Shown here: positions 15,046 through 23,140 of the stretch, in pieces
How positions within the stretch are numbered: the stretch's first letter is position 1
Layout of the letters: the number at the start of each line of letters is the position of its first letter
Origin: an uncultured Alistipes sp.
Lineage (GTDB): Bacteria; Bacteroidota; Bacteroidia; Bacteroidales; Rikenellaceae
NCBI GenBank assembly: GCA_944321955.1
Contig: CALUNG010000010.1
Span: forward strand, 1-64,000
Direction: 5' to 3'
DNA: 64,000 bases
Translations under genes and position numbers: made by a program
The notes under the pieces: model-generated
What the model saw: only the letters and a program-made list of their open reading frames with translations
Told to the model about the DNA's origin: nothing
The model's database searches: none

Positions 15046-16080
15046 TCATCTGTTTTTGAGTTCGTTCAACTGTTTTTCGAGTTCGCTCACCTTGCGCGAG
15101 AGATCGGGCAGGACCTTGAATACGCTCCACGAGCGATGGAACGACATGCCCGGCATGGCAGGATATCCCAGACGTATCTCGTCGTCCGGAACGTTCTTGT
15201 CGATACCGCTCTTCGAGCCGACCTTGACGCGGTCGCCGACGGTGACGTGGTCGGCTATGCCCACCTGTCCCGCCAGGAAGCAGTTGCGCCCGACCTTCGA
15301 GGTGCCGGCTATGCCTGTCTGTGCCGACGATACGGTGTTTTCGCCTATCTGCACGTTGTGTCCTATCTGTATGAGGTTGTCGAGCTTGACGCCGCGGCGT
15401 ATGATCGTCGAGTCGGTCTTGGCCCTGTCGATGCAGGTGTTTGCGCCGATCTCGACATCATCCTCTATGATGACGTTGCCCAGCTGCGGGATCTTGTCGA
15501 AGCCTCCCTGCGCGTTGGGCGCGAACCCGAATCCGTCGGCTCCGATAACGGCACCGGCATGGATGATGCAGTTGCGTCCCACGTGGCAGCCCTCGTATAT
15601 CTTCACGCCCGGATATATCTTGGTGCCGTCGCCGATCGTCACGCCGTCGCCGATGTAGCACTGGGGGTATATCTTCACGTTGTCGCCGATTTTGGCCCCC
15701 GCCTCTATGACCGCATAGTCGCCCACATAGCAGTTTTCGCCCATGCTGGCCTGCTCCGATATCGAGCACATGCGGCTGATGCCCTTCTTCTGCGGACGTG
15801 CGGCATCGTATGCCGTCAGCAGCTGCACGATACATGCGCCGACATCGTCGACCTTGATGAGCGTGGCCCCTATTTCGGCAGTCGGCTTAAAGTCCTTGCT
15901 AACGAGGACGATCGAGGCGCCGGTGGTATAGATGAACTTTTCGTATTTCGGGTTTGTGAGGTAGGTGAGTGCCCCTTCCTTGCCTGCTTCGATCGACGAA
16001 ACGGTGTGTACTTTGGCGTTCTTGTCGCCGACGACTTCGCCGTTCAGCAGGCCGGCGATCATTTCAGCTGTAAATTCCAT
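15046..16080 (-). CDS. lpxD: UDP-3-O-acylglucosamine N-acyltransferase LpxD
   Basis: A 344-residue enzyme that adds the second 3-hydroxyacyl chain, from acyl-ACP, to UDP-glucosamine in lipid A synthesis. The N-terminal ~100 residues form the UDP-binding domain (SSIEAGKEGALTYLTNPKY). They are followed by many hexapeptide repeats of a left-handed beta-helix (for example IGDNVKIYPQCYIGDGVTIG). IIHAGAVIGADGFGFAP carries the catalytic His and the conserved GADGFG block. The C-terminal helix (VSELEKQLNELKNR) fits the trimer. It sits 6 bases after coaD, and no other lpx gene is in the window. Confidence 0.96.
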   Translation of the reverse strand: MEFTAEMIAGLLNGEVVGDKNAKVHTVSSIEAGKEGALTYLTNPKYEKFIYTTGASIVLVSKDFKPTAEIGATLIKVDDVGACIVQLLTAYDAARPQKKGISRMCSISEQASMGENCYVGDYAVIEAGAKIGDNVKIYPQCYIGDGVTIGDGTKIYPGVKIYEGCHVGRNCIIHAGAVIGADGFGFAPNAQGGFDKIPQLGNVIIEDDVEIGANTCIDRAKTDSTIIRRGVKLDNLIQIGHNVQIGENTVSSAQTGIAGTSKVGRNCFLAGQVGIADHVTVGDRVKVGSKSGIDKNVPDDEIRLGYPAMPGMSFHRSWSVFKVLPDLSRKVSELEKQLNELKNR

Positions 16081-16086
16081 TACGAT

Positions 16087-16563
16087 TTATAGGTATTTGT
16101 TAATATCCGTTCCTTCGGGCATGAACTCGTCGACGTTGCGCCCGAACGACAACAGTTCGCGTACGACGCTCGACGATATGTGCGACAGCTCGGCCGGCGT
16201 GCAGAGTATCACCGTCGTGATGTCGGGATAGAGTTGTTTGTTGATGGCGGCCATGTTCTGCTCGTACTCGATGTCGTAACCGGTCCTCACGCCGCGCACG
16301 ATGACCGAGGCTCCACACTTTCGGGCGAAGTCGCCCGTCAGCGAGTCGTAGGCACCCACCTCCACGCGGGGTTCGTCGGCGTAGAGATCCTTGATGAGCT
16401 CAATGCGCTTCTCCACGGGCAGAAGACCGTTTTTCGAGATGTTGTCGCCGACGCCTATCACCACCCGGTCGAATACCCTGAGGGCTTCGGCCACCACGGC
16501 TTCGTGCCCACGTGTGAAGGGATCGAACGACCCGGGAAAAATTACCGTTTTTTCATGCTCCAT
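16087..16563 (-). CDS. coaD: Phosphopantetheine adenylyltransferase
   Basis: A 158-residue enzyme for the fourth step of coenzyme A synthesis, which joins AMP from ATP to 4'-phosphopantetheine. FPGSFDPFTRGHE (9-21) is the nucleotidyltransferase signature, with His20 of the (T/H)xGH-type motif. VIVRGVRTGYDIEYEQNMA and HISSSVVREL are the two other conserved blocks of the family, and the length is normal. It is followed closely by lpxD. A -7 promoter element ends five bases before the ATG, so the message may be nearly leaderless. Confidence 0.96.
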   Translation of the reverse strand: MEHEKTVIFPGSFDPFTRGHEAVVAEALRVFDRVVIGVGDNISKNGLLPVEKRIELIKDLYADEPRVEVGAYDSLTGDFARKCGASVIVRGVRTGYDIEYEQNMAAINKQLYPDITTVILCTPAELSHISSSVVRELLSFGRNVDEFMPEGTDINKYL

Positions 16564-16567
16564 ATCG

Positions 16568-16575
16568 CAAATATA
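16568..16575 (-). promoter_or_regulatory. -7 element of coaD
   Basis: TATATTTG on the minus strand ends five bases before the coaD ATG. No good -33 TTTG is seen 19-21 bases upstream. If used, transcription would start at or next to the start codon. Confidence 0.4.
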
Positions 16576-16608
16576 GCGAATAATTTCAATGCGCTGCGCT
16601 GCCCGTCC

Positions 16609-17193
16609 CTAATTTTTGCGTTTTCGCCTTTTATACAGTTCGATGTAGTCCGCATATACTATTCTGGAGTGCGGATTAGACGATACGATCTCCTGCCGTA
16701 TGGCCTTGGTGCCGTAGCGTATGAACAGAAAACGTCGCGGTACGCGGTGGACTACCTGCCGCAGGGTGTCGATGCTCGTAACCTCACATGTCACCGAGTC
16801 GCGGCCGATGCGTCCGTCGACCGTCACCCATTCATCGCACCAGTGGAAGACGCGCAGCGTGTCGTGCAGGATGACGGTGTCGCGTACGATGGTGTGCACC
16901 TCCACTTTGCTCTCCAGCGATGCCGTGGTGCTGCTCTCCAGCCTTCGTATCTTGATGCCGAGGTCGCGTATGCGCCGGGCATCGGCCTGACGCATCTCCC
17001 GGAACTCGTCGCACCGCAACTGCAGCGCCCGTACCGATGCGGCCTGCTCGCCCATGCGCGTGCGGTAATATTCGACCTGCTCGCTGAGTGCCGTCTGGTT
17101 GTTTTCGAGGCGTTGTGCCTCCCTGTGGCGCAGCACGCCCCATGCCGCCACGGCCGTGGCGCAGAGGGCATAGATGAATAGTATCTTTTTCAT
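16609..17193 (-). CDS. Membrane-anchored coiled-coil protein, DUF6549-like
   Basis: A 194-residue protein of unknown function. It has one N-terminal hydrophobic segment (ILFIYALCATAVAAWGVL), then about 75 residues of heptad-like, charged sequence (RLENNQTALSEQVEYYRTRM to RRLE), then a compact beta-rich end with RDTVILHDTLRVFHWCDEW and RYGTKAIRQEIVSSNPHS. I associate this pattern with the DUF6549 family. The build, a membrane anchor plus a periplasmic coiled coil, resembles phage spanin or Rz proteins, but no lysis genes are near. It lies between a class IV aminotransferase-like gene and coaD. A hairpin abuts its start codon. Confidence 0.55.
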   Translation of the reverse strand: MKKILFIYALCATAVAAWGVLRHREAQRLENNQTALSEQVEYYRTRMGEQAASVRALQLRCDEFREMRQADARRIRDLGIKIRRLESSTTASLESKVEVHTIVRDTVILHDTLRVFHWCDEWVTVDGRIGRDSVTCEVTSIDTLRQVVHRVPRRFLFIRYGTKAIRQEIVSSNPHSRIVYADYIELYKRRKRKN

Positions 17194-17230
17194 GTCGTAA
17201 ATATTGGTTCTTGCAACCGCAATTTACGAC
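17194..17230 (-). repeat. Hairpin directly before the start codon
   Basis: The 9-bp arms GTCGTAAAT (17194-17202) and ATTTACGAC (17222-17230) enclose an inner GGTT/AACC stem. On the minus strand the structure ends at the base before the ATG at 17193. There is no T-run after it, so it is unlikely to be an intrinsic terminator. Confidence 0.6.
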
Positions 17231-17271
17231 CGTCAGACTCCCGGACGTTTATATTTAATATGGAAAAACCG

Positions 17272-18027
17272 TTATCTGATCAGCCCGGCGATGCGCTCGG
17301 TCAGAAAGTGCATGTAGGCCCGCTCGCCGCAGCGGCCTATGGCCGTGATGCCGCGGTAGTCGATGTAGAACAGTTCGTCGGCGCTGCCGAGCTCCTCGAC
17401 CGGAATGTCGCGTGTCATTATTTCAAGTCCGGCCCGGCCCGCAACATCCGTTACAAGCCTCCGCTCGACGGAGTCGATGGCCGGCGGAACGACCAGTGTG
17501 TACTCCCTTATCATGAACAGGGGAGCGTCGTCGGCCGAAACGGCATGGCCCCGCGAATCGGCCTGTATCGCGACGCGTGCCCCTTCGGACATGGCTTTTA
17601 TACGGGCCAGAGCGGCGAGCGATTCGCGCGCCGATGTCGGGTGCGCCGACAGCGGTACGTCGTATGTGACTATGGCGGCAGCAGGGTATATCGATCTGAG
17701 CCCGAAGCTCCTGTATGTCGAAATCTCACCGGCCGAAAGCAGCAGGTGTCCCGATGTGTACCACCGCATGACGACCTGCGACTGCATGGCCGCTGGATAG
17801 TTGTTGCGCATCAACAGAGCGGAGATGTCACGCTTTGTCGCGGCCGTGTCGATCGACGGTTCGCGTCCCGTCGTCTCGAGTGCCGCGCGCTTCAGAAGTT
17901 CTATATGCCGGTCGAGATACAGCGCCTCGTGCCCCGACGTGCGTATGTTCTGGTAGAGATACAGCCCGTCGGGATAATCGCCGCACGTCGTCATGCGGCC
18001 GTCTATGCAGCACACGTTTTCGGTCAT
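17272..18027 (-). CDS. Class IV aminotransferase-fold protein with altered active site
   Basis: The frame can be extended further upstream, but the ATG at 18027 overlaps the holA stop by four bases (ATGA), giving 251 residues. The fold of PabC/branched-chain aminotransferases is seen in LYLDRHIELLKRAA, YPAAMQSQVVMRW and GARVAIQADSRG. In active enzymes a Lys that holds PLP sits in a K-T-x-N-like motif before this last block. Here the region reads SARESLAALARIK. The later E-x-x-x-x-N motif reads SADDAPLF. It may be a divergent aminodeoxychorismate lyase or an inactive relative. It is translationally coupled to holA. Confidence 0.6.
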   Translation of the reverse strand: MTENVCCIDGRMTTCGDYPDGLYLYQNIRTSGHEALYLDRHIELLKRAALETTGREPSIDTAATKRDISALLMRNNYPAAMQSQVVMRWYTSGHLLLSAGEISTYRSFGLRSIYPAAAIVTYDVPLSAHPTSARESLAALARIKAMSEGARVAIQADSRGHAVSADDAPLFMIREYTLVVPPAIDSVERRLVTDVAGRAGLEIMTRDIPVEELGSADELFYIDYRGITAIGRCGERAYMHFLTERIAGLIR

Positions 18028-19094
18028 TGCATGAAGATCTTGAGCAGCAGCTCGCGCAGCAGTTCTCCGTCGGAGGCTCCGCCCGAATTCACGCCCTTGC
18101 TCTTGGCGTCGTATTCGCGCAGCAGCCCCAGAATGTTGAATACCTTGCGGTTGTCCCACTGTGGCGCGATCTGTTTTAGCTCCTTGAGTGCGTAGATGTT
18201 GCCGGTCTTCACGATGGACATCAGTTCCGGATCGCCCGGAAATGGCTTCAGCTGGTGCCGCGCCTGCCACATCAGATAGTTGACGATGAATATCTCGCGG
18301 AACTTGCCGAACAGGGCCATGATCGTCAACAGCAGCGGATTGTCCTTCGGGTTGGCGGCGAAGTGGTCGGCTATGGCGAGTGAGCGTACTATGTCCTTCG
18401 AGGCTACGGCCTTGCACAGCTCGAAGTTGTTGAAATCCTTGGATATGCCTACATTGGCTTCGATCTGCGCATCGGTGATGCTGCGGGTGCCTTCGGGCAG
18501 CGATACCAGCAATTTGGTCAGCTCGTTAGATATCTTGGAGATGTCCGTGCCCAGATGGTCCGTAAGCATGGCCAGCGCCTTGGGCGTGATGCTGCATCCT
18601 TTCGACGCGATGTACTCCGTAAGCCACGGACCTATTTCATAGTCGCGCGGACGCACCGATTCGAAGACGACGCCCTTTTCGGCCGTACTCTTGTAGAACG
18701 CCGAACGGCGGTCGACGCTCTTCTCCTTGTGACATACGACGAGGATGGTCGTCGACGAGGGCTTCGACGTGTAGTACGACAGCTTGTCGAGGTCGCGCAT
18801 CTGCTGCGCCTCCTTTACGATTATCACCTCGTAGCTCCCCATCATCGGCATCTGACGGCAGTAGTTGACCACCGTGCCGGCATCGCTCTCCTTGCCGTAG
18901 AGCGTGATCTGGTTGAACGACCGCTCGGCCTCGTTCAGTATCGTCGATGAGAGCTGTTCGCACAGCCGGTCTATGAAGAACGACTCTTCGCCCATGAGCA
19001 GGTATACGGGGGCGAACCTGCGTGCGGCTATCTGTTTTGACAGCTGCTCGTAGGCGGCCACGCTCTCCTTGAACTTTACCGTACTCCTGGCCAT
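18024..19094 (-). CDS. holA: DNA polymerase III subunit delta
   Basis: A 356-residue clamp-loader subunit that opens the beta clamp. The N-terminal AAA+-like part has PVYLLMGEESFFIDRLCEQL, ASKPSSTTILVVCHKE-like beta strands and the family block LTDHLGTDISKISNELTKLL. The C-terminal collar domain ends the protein (FNILGLLREYDAKSKG). As usual for delta there is no working P-loop. It is two bases after tilS and overlaps the next gene by four bases. Confidence 0.93.
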   Translation of the reverse strand: MARSTVKFKESVAAYEQLSKQIAARRFAPVYLLMGEESFFIDRLCEQLSSTILNEAERSFNQITLYGKESDAGTVVNYCRQMPMMGSYEVIIVKEAQQMRDLDKLSYYTSKPSSTTILVVCHKEKSVDRRSAFYKSTAEKGVVFESVRPRDYEIGPWLTEYIASKGCSITPKALAMLTDHLGTDISKISNELTKLLVSLPEGTRSITDAQIEANVGISKDFNNFELCKAVASKDIVRSLAIADHFAANPKDNPLLLTIMALFGKFREIFIVNYLMWQARHQLKPFPGDPELMSIVKTGNIYALKELKQIAPQWDNRKVFNILGLLREYDAKSKGVNSGGASDGELLRELLLKIFMQ

Positions 19095-19096
19095 GG

Positions 19097-20452
19097 TCAG
19101 ATGGTTTCACGTATGATCTTGAGAACGTTCTCGCTCTTATCGGTCAGACGGTAGCGGTCGTCTATGCGGCGGCCTACGACCCATACTATGTCGTCGCCCG
19201 AGAGCAGCACGAACTGCCGCTGCTTTTCGATTGCCGAGGTCTTGCAATCGGTCAGGAAATCGCCCACCTTCTTGCGGCCGGTCATGCCGAAGGGTATGAA
19301 CCAGTCGCCGCTGCGCCAGCGACGCAGCCGCAACGGATATTTCAACAGATCGGCATCCAGCTGCGCCATGTTCTGCGGTACGCCGAATGTCTTGATCTGG
19401 TCGATGTCGGTATGGACGTAGTAGAGCACCGAGTTGCCGCAGAAACTGCGCATGGCATCGGCTTCGACGGTCGTTTCGCAGTCGTCCTCGTCACCGATAC
19501 GGGCGATAATGACGTTGCCGCGGTCGACATAGGCCACATATTCCTTTGAATAGAAGCGTTTGCCGCTCATGCCGTGCTCGAGCGAACGGTACAGGCTCTC
19601 GACGGTGTCGCTCTTGAATCCGTATATCGAATTCAGCAGTTCGTATATCACGAAGTTGAGCGGGAAGGCCTTGTCTATGCGGTCGACATGAAGCGTATCG
19701 ACGCCGTCGTTCGTGTCGATGGCTATGGCGCGTATCTTGTCGATGGCGTGGTCGATGAAGAGCTGAGCGTCGGTCAGATGGGCTATGTTGCCCTGCATCA
19801 GGTCCGTGAATTTGGGGTTGATCTCCTTGATCATCGGTACCAGCCCGAGTCGGATCTTGTTGCGCAGGTATTTTGTCGAGCGGTTCGACGAATCTTCACG
19901 GAAGGGTATGTGATTGGCAAGCGCGTACTCAGTGATCTCCTTGCGCGTGGCGAACATCAGCGGCCGTACGATATGCCCGCGCTGGTTACTGATGCCCGTA
20001 AGTCCCCGAAGTCCCGTTCCACGCAGCAGATTGATGAAAAACGTCTCGATCGAGTCGTCGATATGATGTGCAACGGCTATGGCCGTGTATCCGTGTTGTG
20101 CGCAAAGCTCATCGAACCATGCGTAACGCAGGCGGCGGGCCGTCATCTCCATCGAGTCGCCCGTGCGCTCCATCTCGGCCGTGGTTTCGAAGCGTTTATT
20201 GTAGCATTCGACGCCGTATTTGGCTGCTTCTTCGGCAACGACTACCTCGTCCTCGTCGCTTTCGGCTCCGCGCAGCTGGAAGTTGCAGTGGGCTACGCCC
20301 ACCTTGTAGCCGCAGCGCACGAACAGCGACAGCATCACCATCGAGTCCACGCCGCCCGACACGGTCAGCAGTATGCGGTCTTCGGACGTAAATAGCTCGT
20401 TGTCCCTGATGTACTTGCGGAACTGCTCCGCCAATTTCTCCTGTGGAATCAT
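19097..20452 (-). CDS. tilS: tRNA(Ile)-lysidine synthetase
   Basis: A 451-residue enzyme that turns the wobble cytidine of tRNA-Ile(CAU) into lysidine, which switches decoding from AUG to AUA. The PP-loop SGGVDS (32-37) binds ATP. Other typical blocks are HCNFQLRGAESDEDE, VAHHIDDSIETFFINLLRGTG and NKIRLGLVPMI. The C-terminal TilS domain (LRRWRSGDWFIPFGMTGRKK) is present. It overlaps the murB stop by four bases, so murB-tilS-holA form one coupled transcript. Confidence 0.96.
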   Translation of the reverse strand: MIPQEKLAEQFRKYIRDNELFTSEDRILLTVSGGVDSMVMLSLFVRCGYKVGVAHCNFQLRGAESDEDEVVVAEEAAKYGVECYNKRFETTAEMERTGDSMEMTARRLRYAWFDELCAQHGYTAIAVAHHIDDSIETFFINLLRGTGLRGLTGISNQRGHIVRPLMFATRKEITEYALANHIPFREDSSNRSTKYLRNKIRLGLVPMIKEINPKFTDLMQGNIAHLTDAQLFIDHAIDKIRAIAIDTNDGVDTLHVDRIDKAFPLNFVIYELLNSIYGFKSDTVESLYRSLEHGMSGKRFYSKEYVAYVDRGNVIIARIGDEDDCETTVEADAMRSFCGNSVLYYVHTDIDQIKTFGVPQNMAQLDADLLKYPLRLRRWRSGDWFIPFGMTGRKKVGDFLTDCKTSAIEKQRQFVLLSGDDIVWVVGRRIDDRYRLTDKSENVLKIIRETI

Positions 20453-21459
20453 ATTATGTTTACCTCCGTATCTATTTCTATGCCGAACTTTTCATGGACG
20501 CGGCGCTGAACCTTGTGCGCGAACTCGATGACTTCGCCGCCAGTGGCGCCGCCCGTATTGATCAGCACCAAAGCCTGACGGTCGTGTACGCCCACATGGC
20601 CTTCGCGGTGCCCCTTCATTCCCGCCTTGTCGATGAGCCAGCCGGCGGCCAGCTTGACCTTGCCGCTCTCGGCCACCGGATACATCGGCATGCCCTGATA
20701 TTCGGCCTGCAGCCTCTCGGCAACGGCAATGTCTACAACGGGATTCTTGAAGAAGCTGCCGGCATTGCCCGTAACCGCCGGATCGGGCAACTTGGCGCGC
20801 CGTATCGAGCAGATGGCGTCGCGTATGTTCCGCAACGTGGCACCGCCGCGAGCCTCGACTTCACGTATGACGTCGCCGTATCCCAGATTGGGGTGCGGCG
20901 TTCGGCTCAGCCGAAACTCTACCGACGTAATAATAACGCGCCCGCGCAAGGTATGCTTGAAGACGCTTTCGCGATAGCCGAATGCGCAGTGCTCGGCCGC
21001 CAGCGTCACGAAGTTCCCCTGCTCGGGAAAATACATGGTCACGGAACGTATGGCGTCCTTGGCTTCGGCTCCGTATGCGCCGATGTTCTGTACGGGTGCG
21101 GCTCCGACCTTGCCGGGTATGAGCGAGAGATTCTCGATGCCCCACAAACCGTTATCGACGGCCCAGGCGACCAGATCGTCCCACTCGACGCCGGCCTCGA
21201 CGTCGACGGTAACTTCGGTGCCGTCGTCGCTGCGGATCTCGATGTCGCGCCCGCAGGGCGTCAGAAGCGTCCCGTCGTAATCTTTGGTGAAGAGTATGTT
21301 GTTGCCGCCGCTCAGTACCATCCAGCGTTCGGGCGCAAGTTTCCCGAATATTTCGGGTAGCTCCGCCTGCTTGTCGAACTCGATGAGGCGTGCGGCGTGC
21401 TGAGCGACATGGAAACTGTTCCGGCCGCTCAAATCGGCATTTTCAAAAACTCGGATCAT
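20449..21459 (-). CDS. murB: UDP-N-acetylenolpyruvoylglucosamine reductase
   Basis: A 336-residue FAD enzyme for the second committed step of peptidoglycan precursor synthesis. It has the FAD-binding VLSGGNNILFTKDYDG and GIENLSLIPGKVGAAPVQNIGAYG blocks, a catalytic Ser region AGSFFKNP and a substrate-loop Tyr (FGYRESVFK). The sequence looks like the E. coli-type (type I) enzyme. It is the first gene of the minus-strand block and has a -7 element only six bases before the start codon. Confidence 0.96.
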   Translation of the reverse strand: MIRVFENADLSGRNSFHVAQHAARLIEFDKQAELPEIFGKLAPERWMVLSGGNNILFTKDYDGTLLTPCGRDIEIRSDDGTEVTVDVEAGVEWDDLVAWAVDNGLWGIENLSLIPGKVGAAPVQNIGAYGAEAKDAIRSVTMYFPEQGNFVTLAAEHCAFGYRESVFKHTLRGRVIITSVEFRLSRTPHPNLGYGDVIREVEARGGATLRNIRDAICSIRRAKLPDPAVTGNAGSFFKNPVVDIAVAERLQAEYQGMPMYPVAESGKVKLAAGWLIDKAGMKGHREGHVGVHDRQALVLINTGGATGGEVIEFAHKVQRRVHEKFGIEIDTEVNII

Positions 21460-21464
21460 TGTTG

Positions 21465-21472
21465 CAAAGTTA
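21465..21472 (-). promoter_or_regulatory. -7 element of murB
   Basis: TAACTTTG on the minus strand is separated from the murB ATG by CAACA only, so a transcript from it would be almost leaderless. No -33 TTTG is seen at the usual distance. A weaker divergent element TTACTTTG (21485-21492) could serve the DUF4301 gene. Confidence 0.4.
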
Positions 21473-21551
21473 GAAATTATTTCGTTACTTTGAGGTGGAT
21501 TTGGCCACTTTATAAGCCAATATCCGGCTATTGAACCTAAATCAACTTTGT

Positions 21552-22985
21552 ATGTTTACTGAAAAGGATATTAAGGAGATCGGGGCCCACGGACTTACGG
21601 TCGGGGGCGTCGAGCGCCAGATCGAGAATTTCCGCCGCGGATTTCCTTATCTCAAGGTAGTGTCGGCGGCATCCCCGGCCGATGGTATCATGGTATTGTC
21701 GCAGCAGGGTATGGACGAGGCCCGCAGCGAATATGAAAAGGCTGTCGATTCGCTCGACGTTGTGAAGTTCGTGCCGGCTTCGGGTGCGGCGACGCGCATG
21801 TTCAAGGAACTATTCGAGTTCGTCAACGAAGGCAAGCGCGGCAAGGGTATAGACGTGCTGCTCGACCATCTGTCGGAATTTGCCTTCTATCCCGAGCTTA
21901 TGCAGTATGTAAGCCCCGATGCCGATGATGTGACGAAGGTCAGCGCCATCATAAAGGACGGATTGTGCTACGGTTCCAAACCCAAGGGGCTCGTGACCTT
22001 CCATGCCTATCCCGAGGGGGTGCGCAAGGCCGTTGAGGAGCATCTGGTCGAGGGGGCGATGTACGCCTCGTCGAACGGCAGGGTGAAGATCCACTTCACC
22101 GTCTCGCCCGAACATATCGAAGGTTTCCGGGCGTTGCTGGCTGAAAAGCAGCCTCTCTATGAGAAGCGTTTCGGCGTTAAGTACGATATTTCGTTCTCGG
22201 TGCAGAAGGCTTCGACCGACACCATTGCGGTCAATCCCGACAATACGCCTTTCCGTACCGACGACGGACATCTGCTCTTCCGTCCGGCGGGACACGGTGC
22301 ACTTAACGAAAACCTCAACGATATCGATGCCGACATTATATTCATAAAGAATATCGACAACGTCACCACCGATGCCCGCAAGGGCGATACCGTTGCGTGG
22401 AAGAAGACTCTGGCCGGTGTTCTGGTCCGCCTGCAGCGGGAGGTTGCACGCCATCTCGAGGCGCTTCGTGCCGGCAAGGCCGATATCGCCGCCGTAGCGC
22501 GTTTCGCCATGAAGGACCTTTGCGTCAAGCTGCCGCAGAACTACGATGCCGCTCTTCTGGAGGCGCTGCTCGACCGTCCCATCCGCGTATGCGGCATGGT
22601 GCGCAACGAAGGTGAACCGGGCGGAGGCCCATTCTGGGTTTCCAATGCCGACGGTACGCAGACGTTGCAGATTGCCGAGTCGAGCCAGATCTCGCCCGAC
22701 GACATGCACCTGATGAAGGACGCCACGCACTTCAATCCGGTTGATCTGGTCTGCGGCGTGCGCCGTGCCGACGGCTCGAAGTTCGACCTGACGAAATATG
22801 TCGATCCCGCAACGGGCTTCATATCGTCGAAGTCGAGCGGCGGACGCGACCTGCGCGCACAGGAGCTCCCGGGTTTGTGGAACGGGGCCATGGCCCACTG
22901 GAACACGGTCTTCGTGGATGTTCCGGTGACGACCTTCTCGCCGGTCAAGGTGGTTCAGGATCTGCTGCGTCCGCAGCACCGTTGA
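21552..22985 (+). CDS. DUF4301 family protein
   Basis: A 477-residue protein when started at the ATG at 21552, where a TTG further upstream is less likely. The family is conserved in Bacteroidetes and has no known function. VKFVPASGAATRMFKELF near residue 75 resembles the glycine-rich Arg-Met motif of sugar nucleotidyltransferases. The protein also has GLCYGSKPKGLVTFHAY, FRTDDGHLLFRPAGHGALN and a C-terminal VCGVRRADG region. It is soluble, with no signal or membrane segment. It stands alone between the murB block and the ATPase operon, with a terminator after it. Confidence 0.8.
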   Translation: MFTEKDIKEIGAHGLTVGGVERQIENFRRGFPYLKVVSAASPADGIMVLSQQGMDEARSEYEKAVDSLDVVKFVPASGAATRMFKELFEFVNEGKRGKGIDVLLDHLSEFAFYPELMQYVSPDADDVTKVSAIIKDGLCYGSKPKGLVTFHAYPEGVRKAVEEHLVEGAMYASSNGRVKIHFTVSPEHIEGFRALLAEKQPLYEKRFGVKYDISFSVQKASTDTIAVNPDNTPFRTDDGHLLFRPAGHGALNENLNDIDADIIFIKNIDNVTTDARKGDTVAWKKTLAGVLVRLQREVARHLEALRAGKADIAAVARFAMKDLCVKLPQNYDAALLEALLDRPIRVCGMVRNEGEPGGGPFWVSNADGTQTLQIAESSQISPDDMHLMKDATHFNPVDLVCGVRRADGSKFDLTKYVDPATGFISSKSSGGRDLRAQELPGLWNGAMAHWNTVFVDVPVTTFSPVKVVQDLLRPQHR

Positions 22986-23012
22986 CACGCCCGCTATATG
23001 CTTGTTGTTCCA

Positions 23013-23049
23013 AAAGTCCGCAATGATTTTTATTGCGGACTTTATTTTG
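23013..23049 (+). terminator. Terminator of the DUF4301 gene
   Basis: A perfect 12-bp stem (23013-23024 with 23032-23043) around GATTTTT, followed by ATTTTG. Its tail overlaps the -33 element of the ATPase operon promoter. Confidence 0.8.
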
Positions 23050-23077
23050 TCGGTTGGCGTATTTTTTAGTACATTTG
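23045..23077 (+). promoter_or_regulatory. Promoter of the V-type ATPase operon
   Basis: A -33 TTTTG (23045-23049) and a -7 TACATTTG (23070-23077) with 20 bases between. The leader before the first ATG (23141) is about 58 bases. Confidence 0.65.
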
Positions 23078-23140
23078 TGCGCGCTGCGCGTAGCGTGGCC
23101 CGAGAACCGATATATCAATAAAAACAATATAATACGAATT

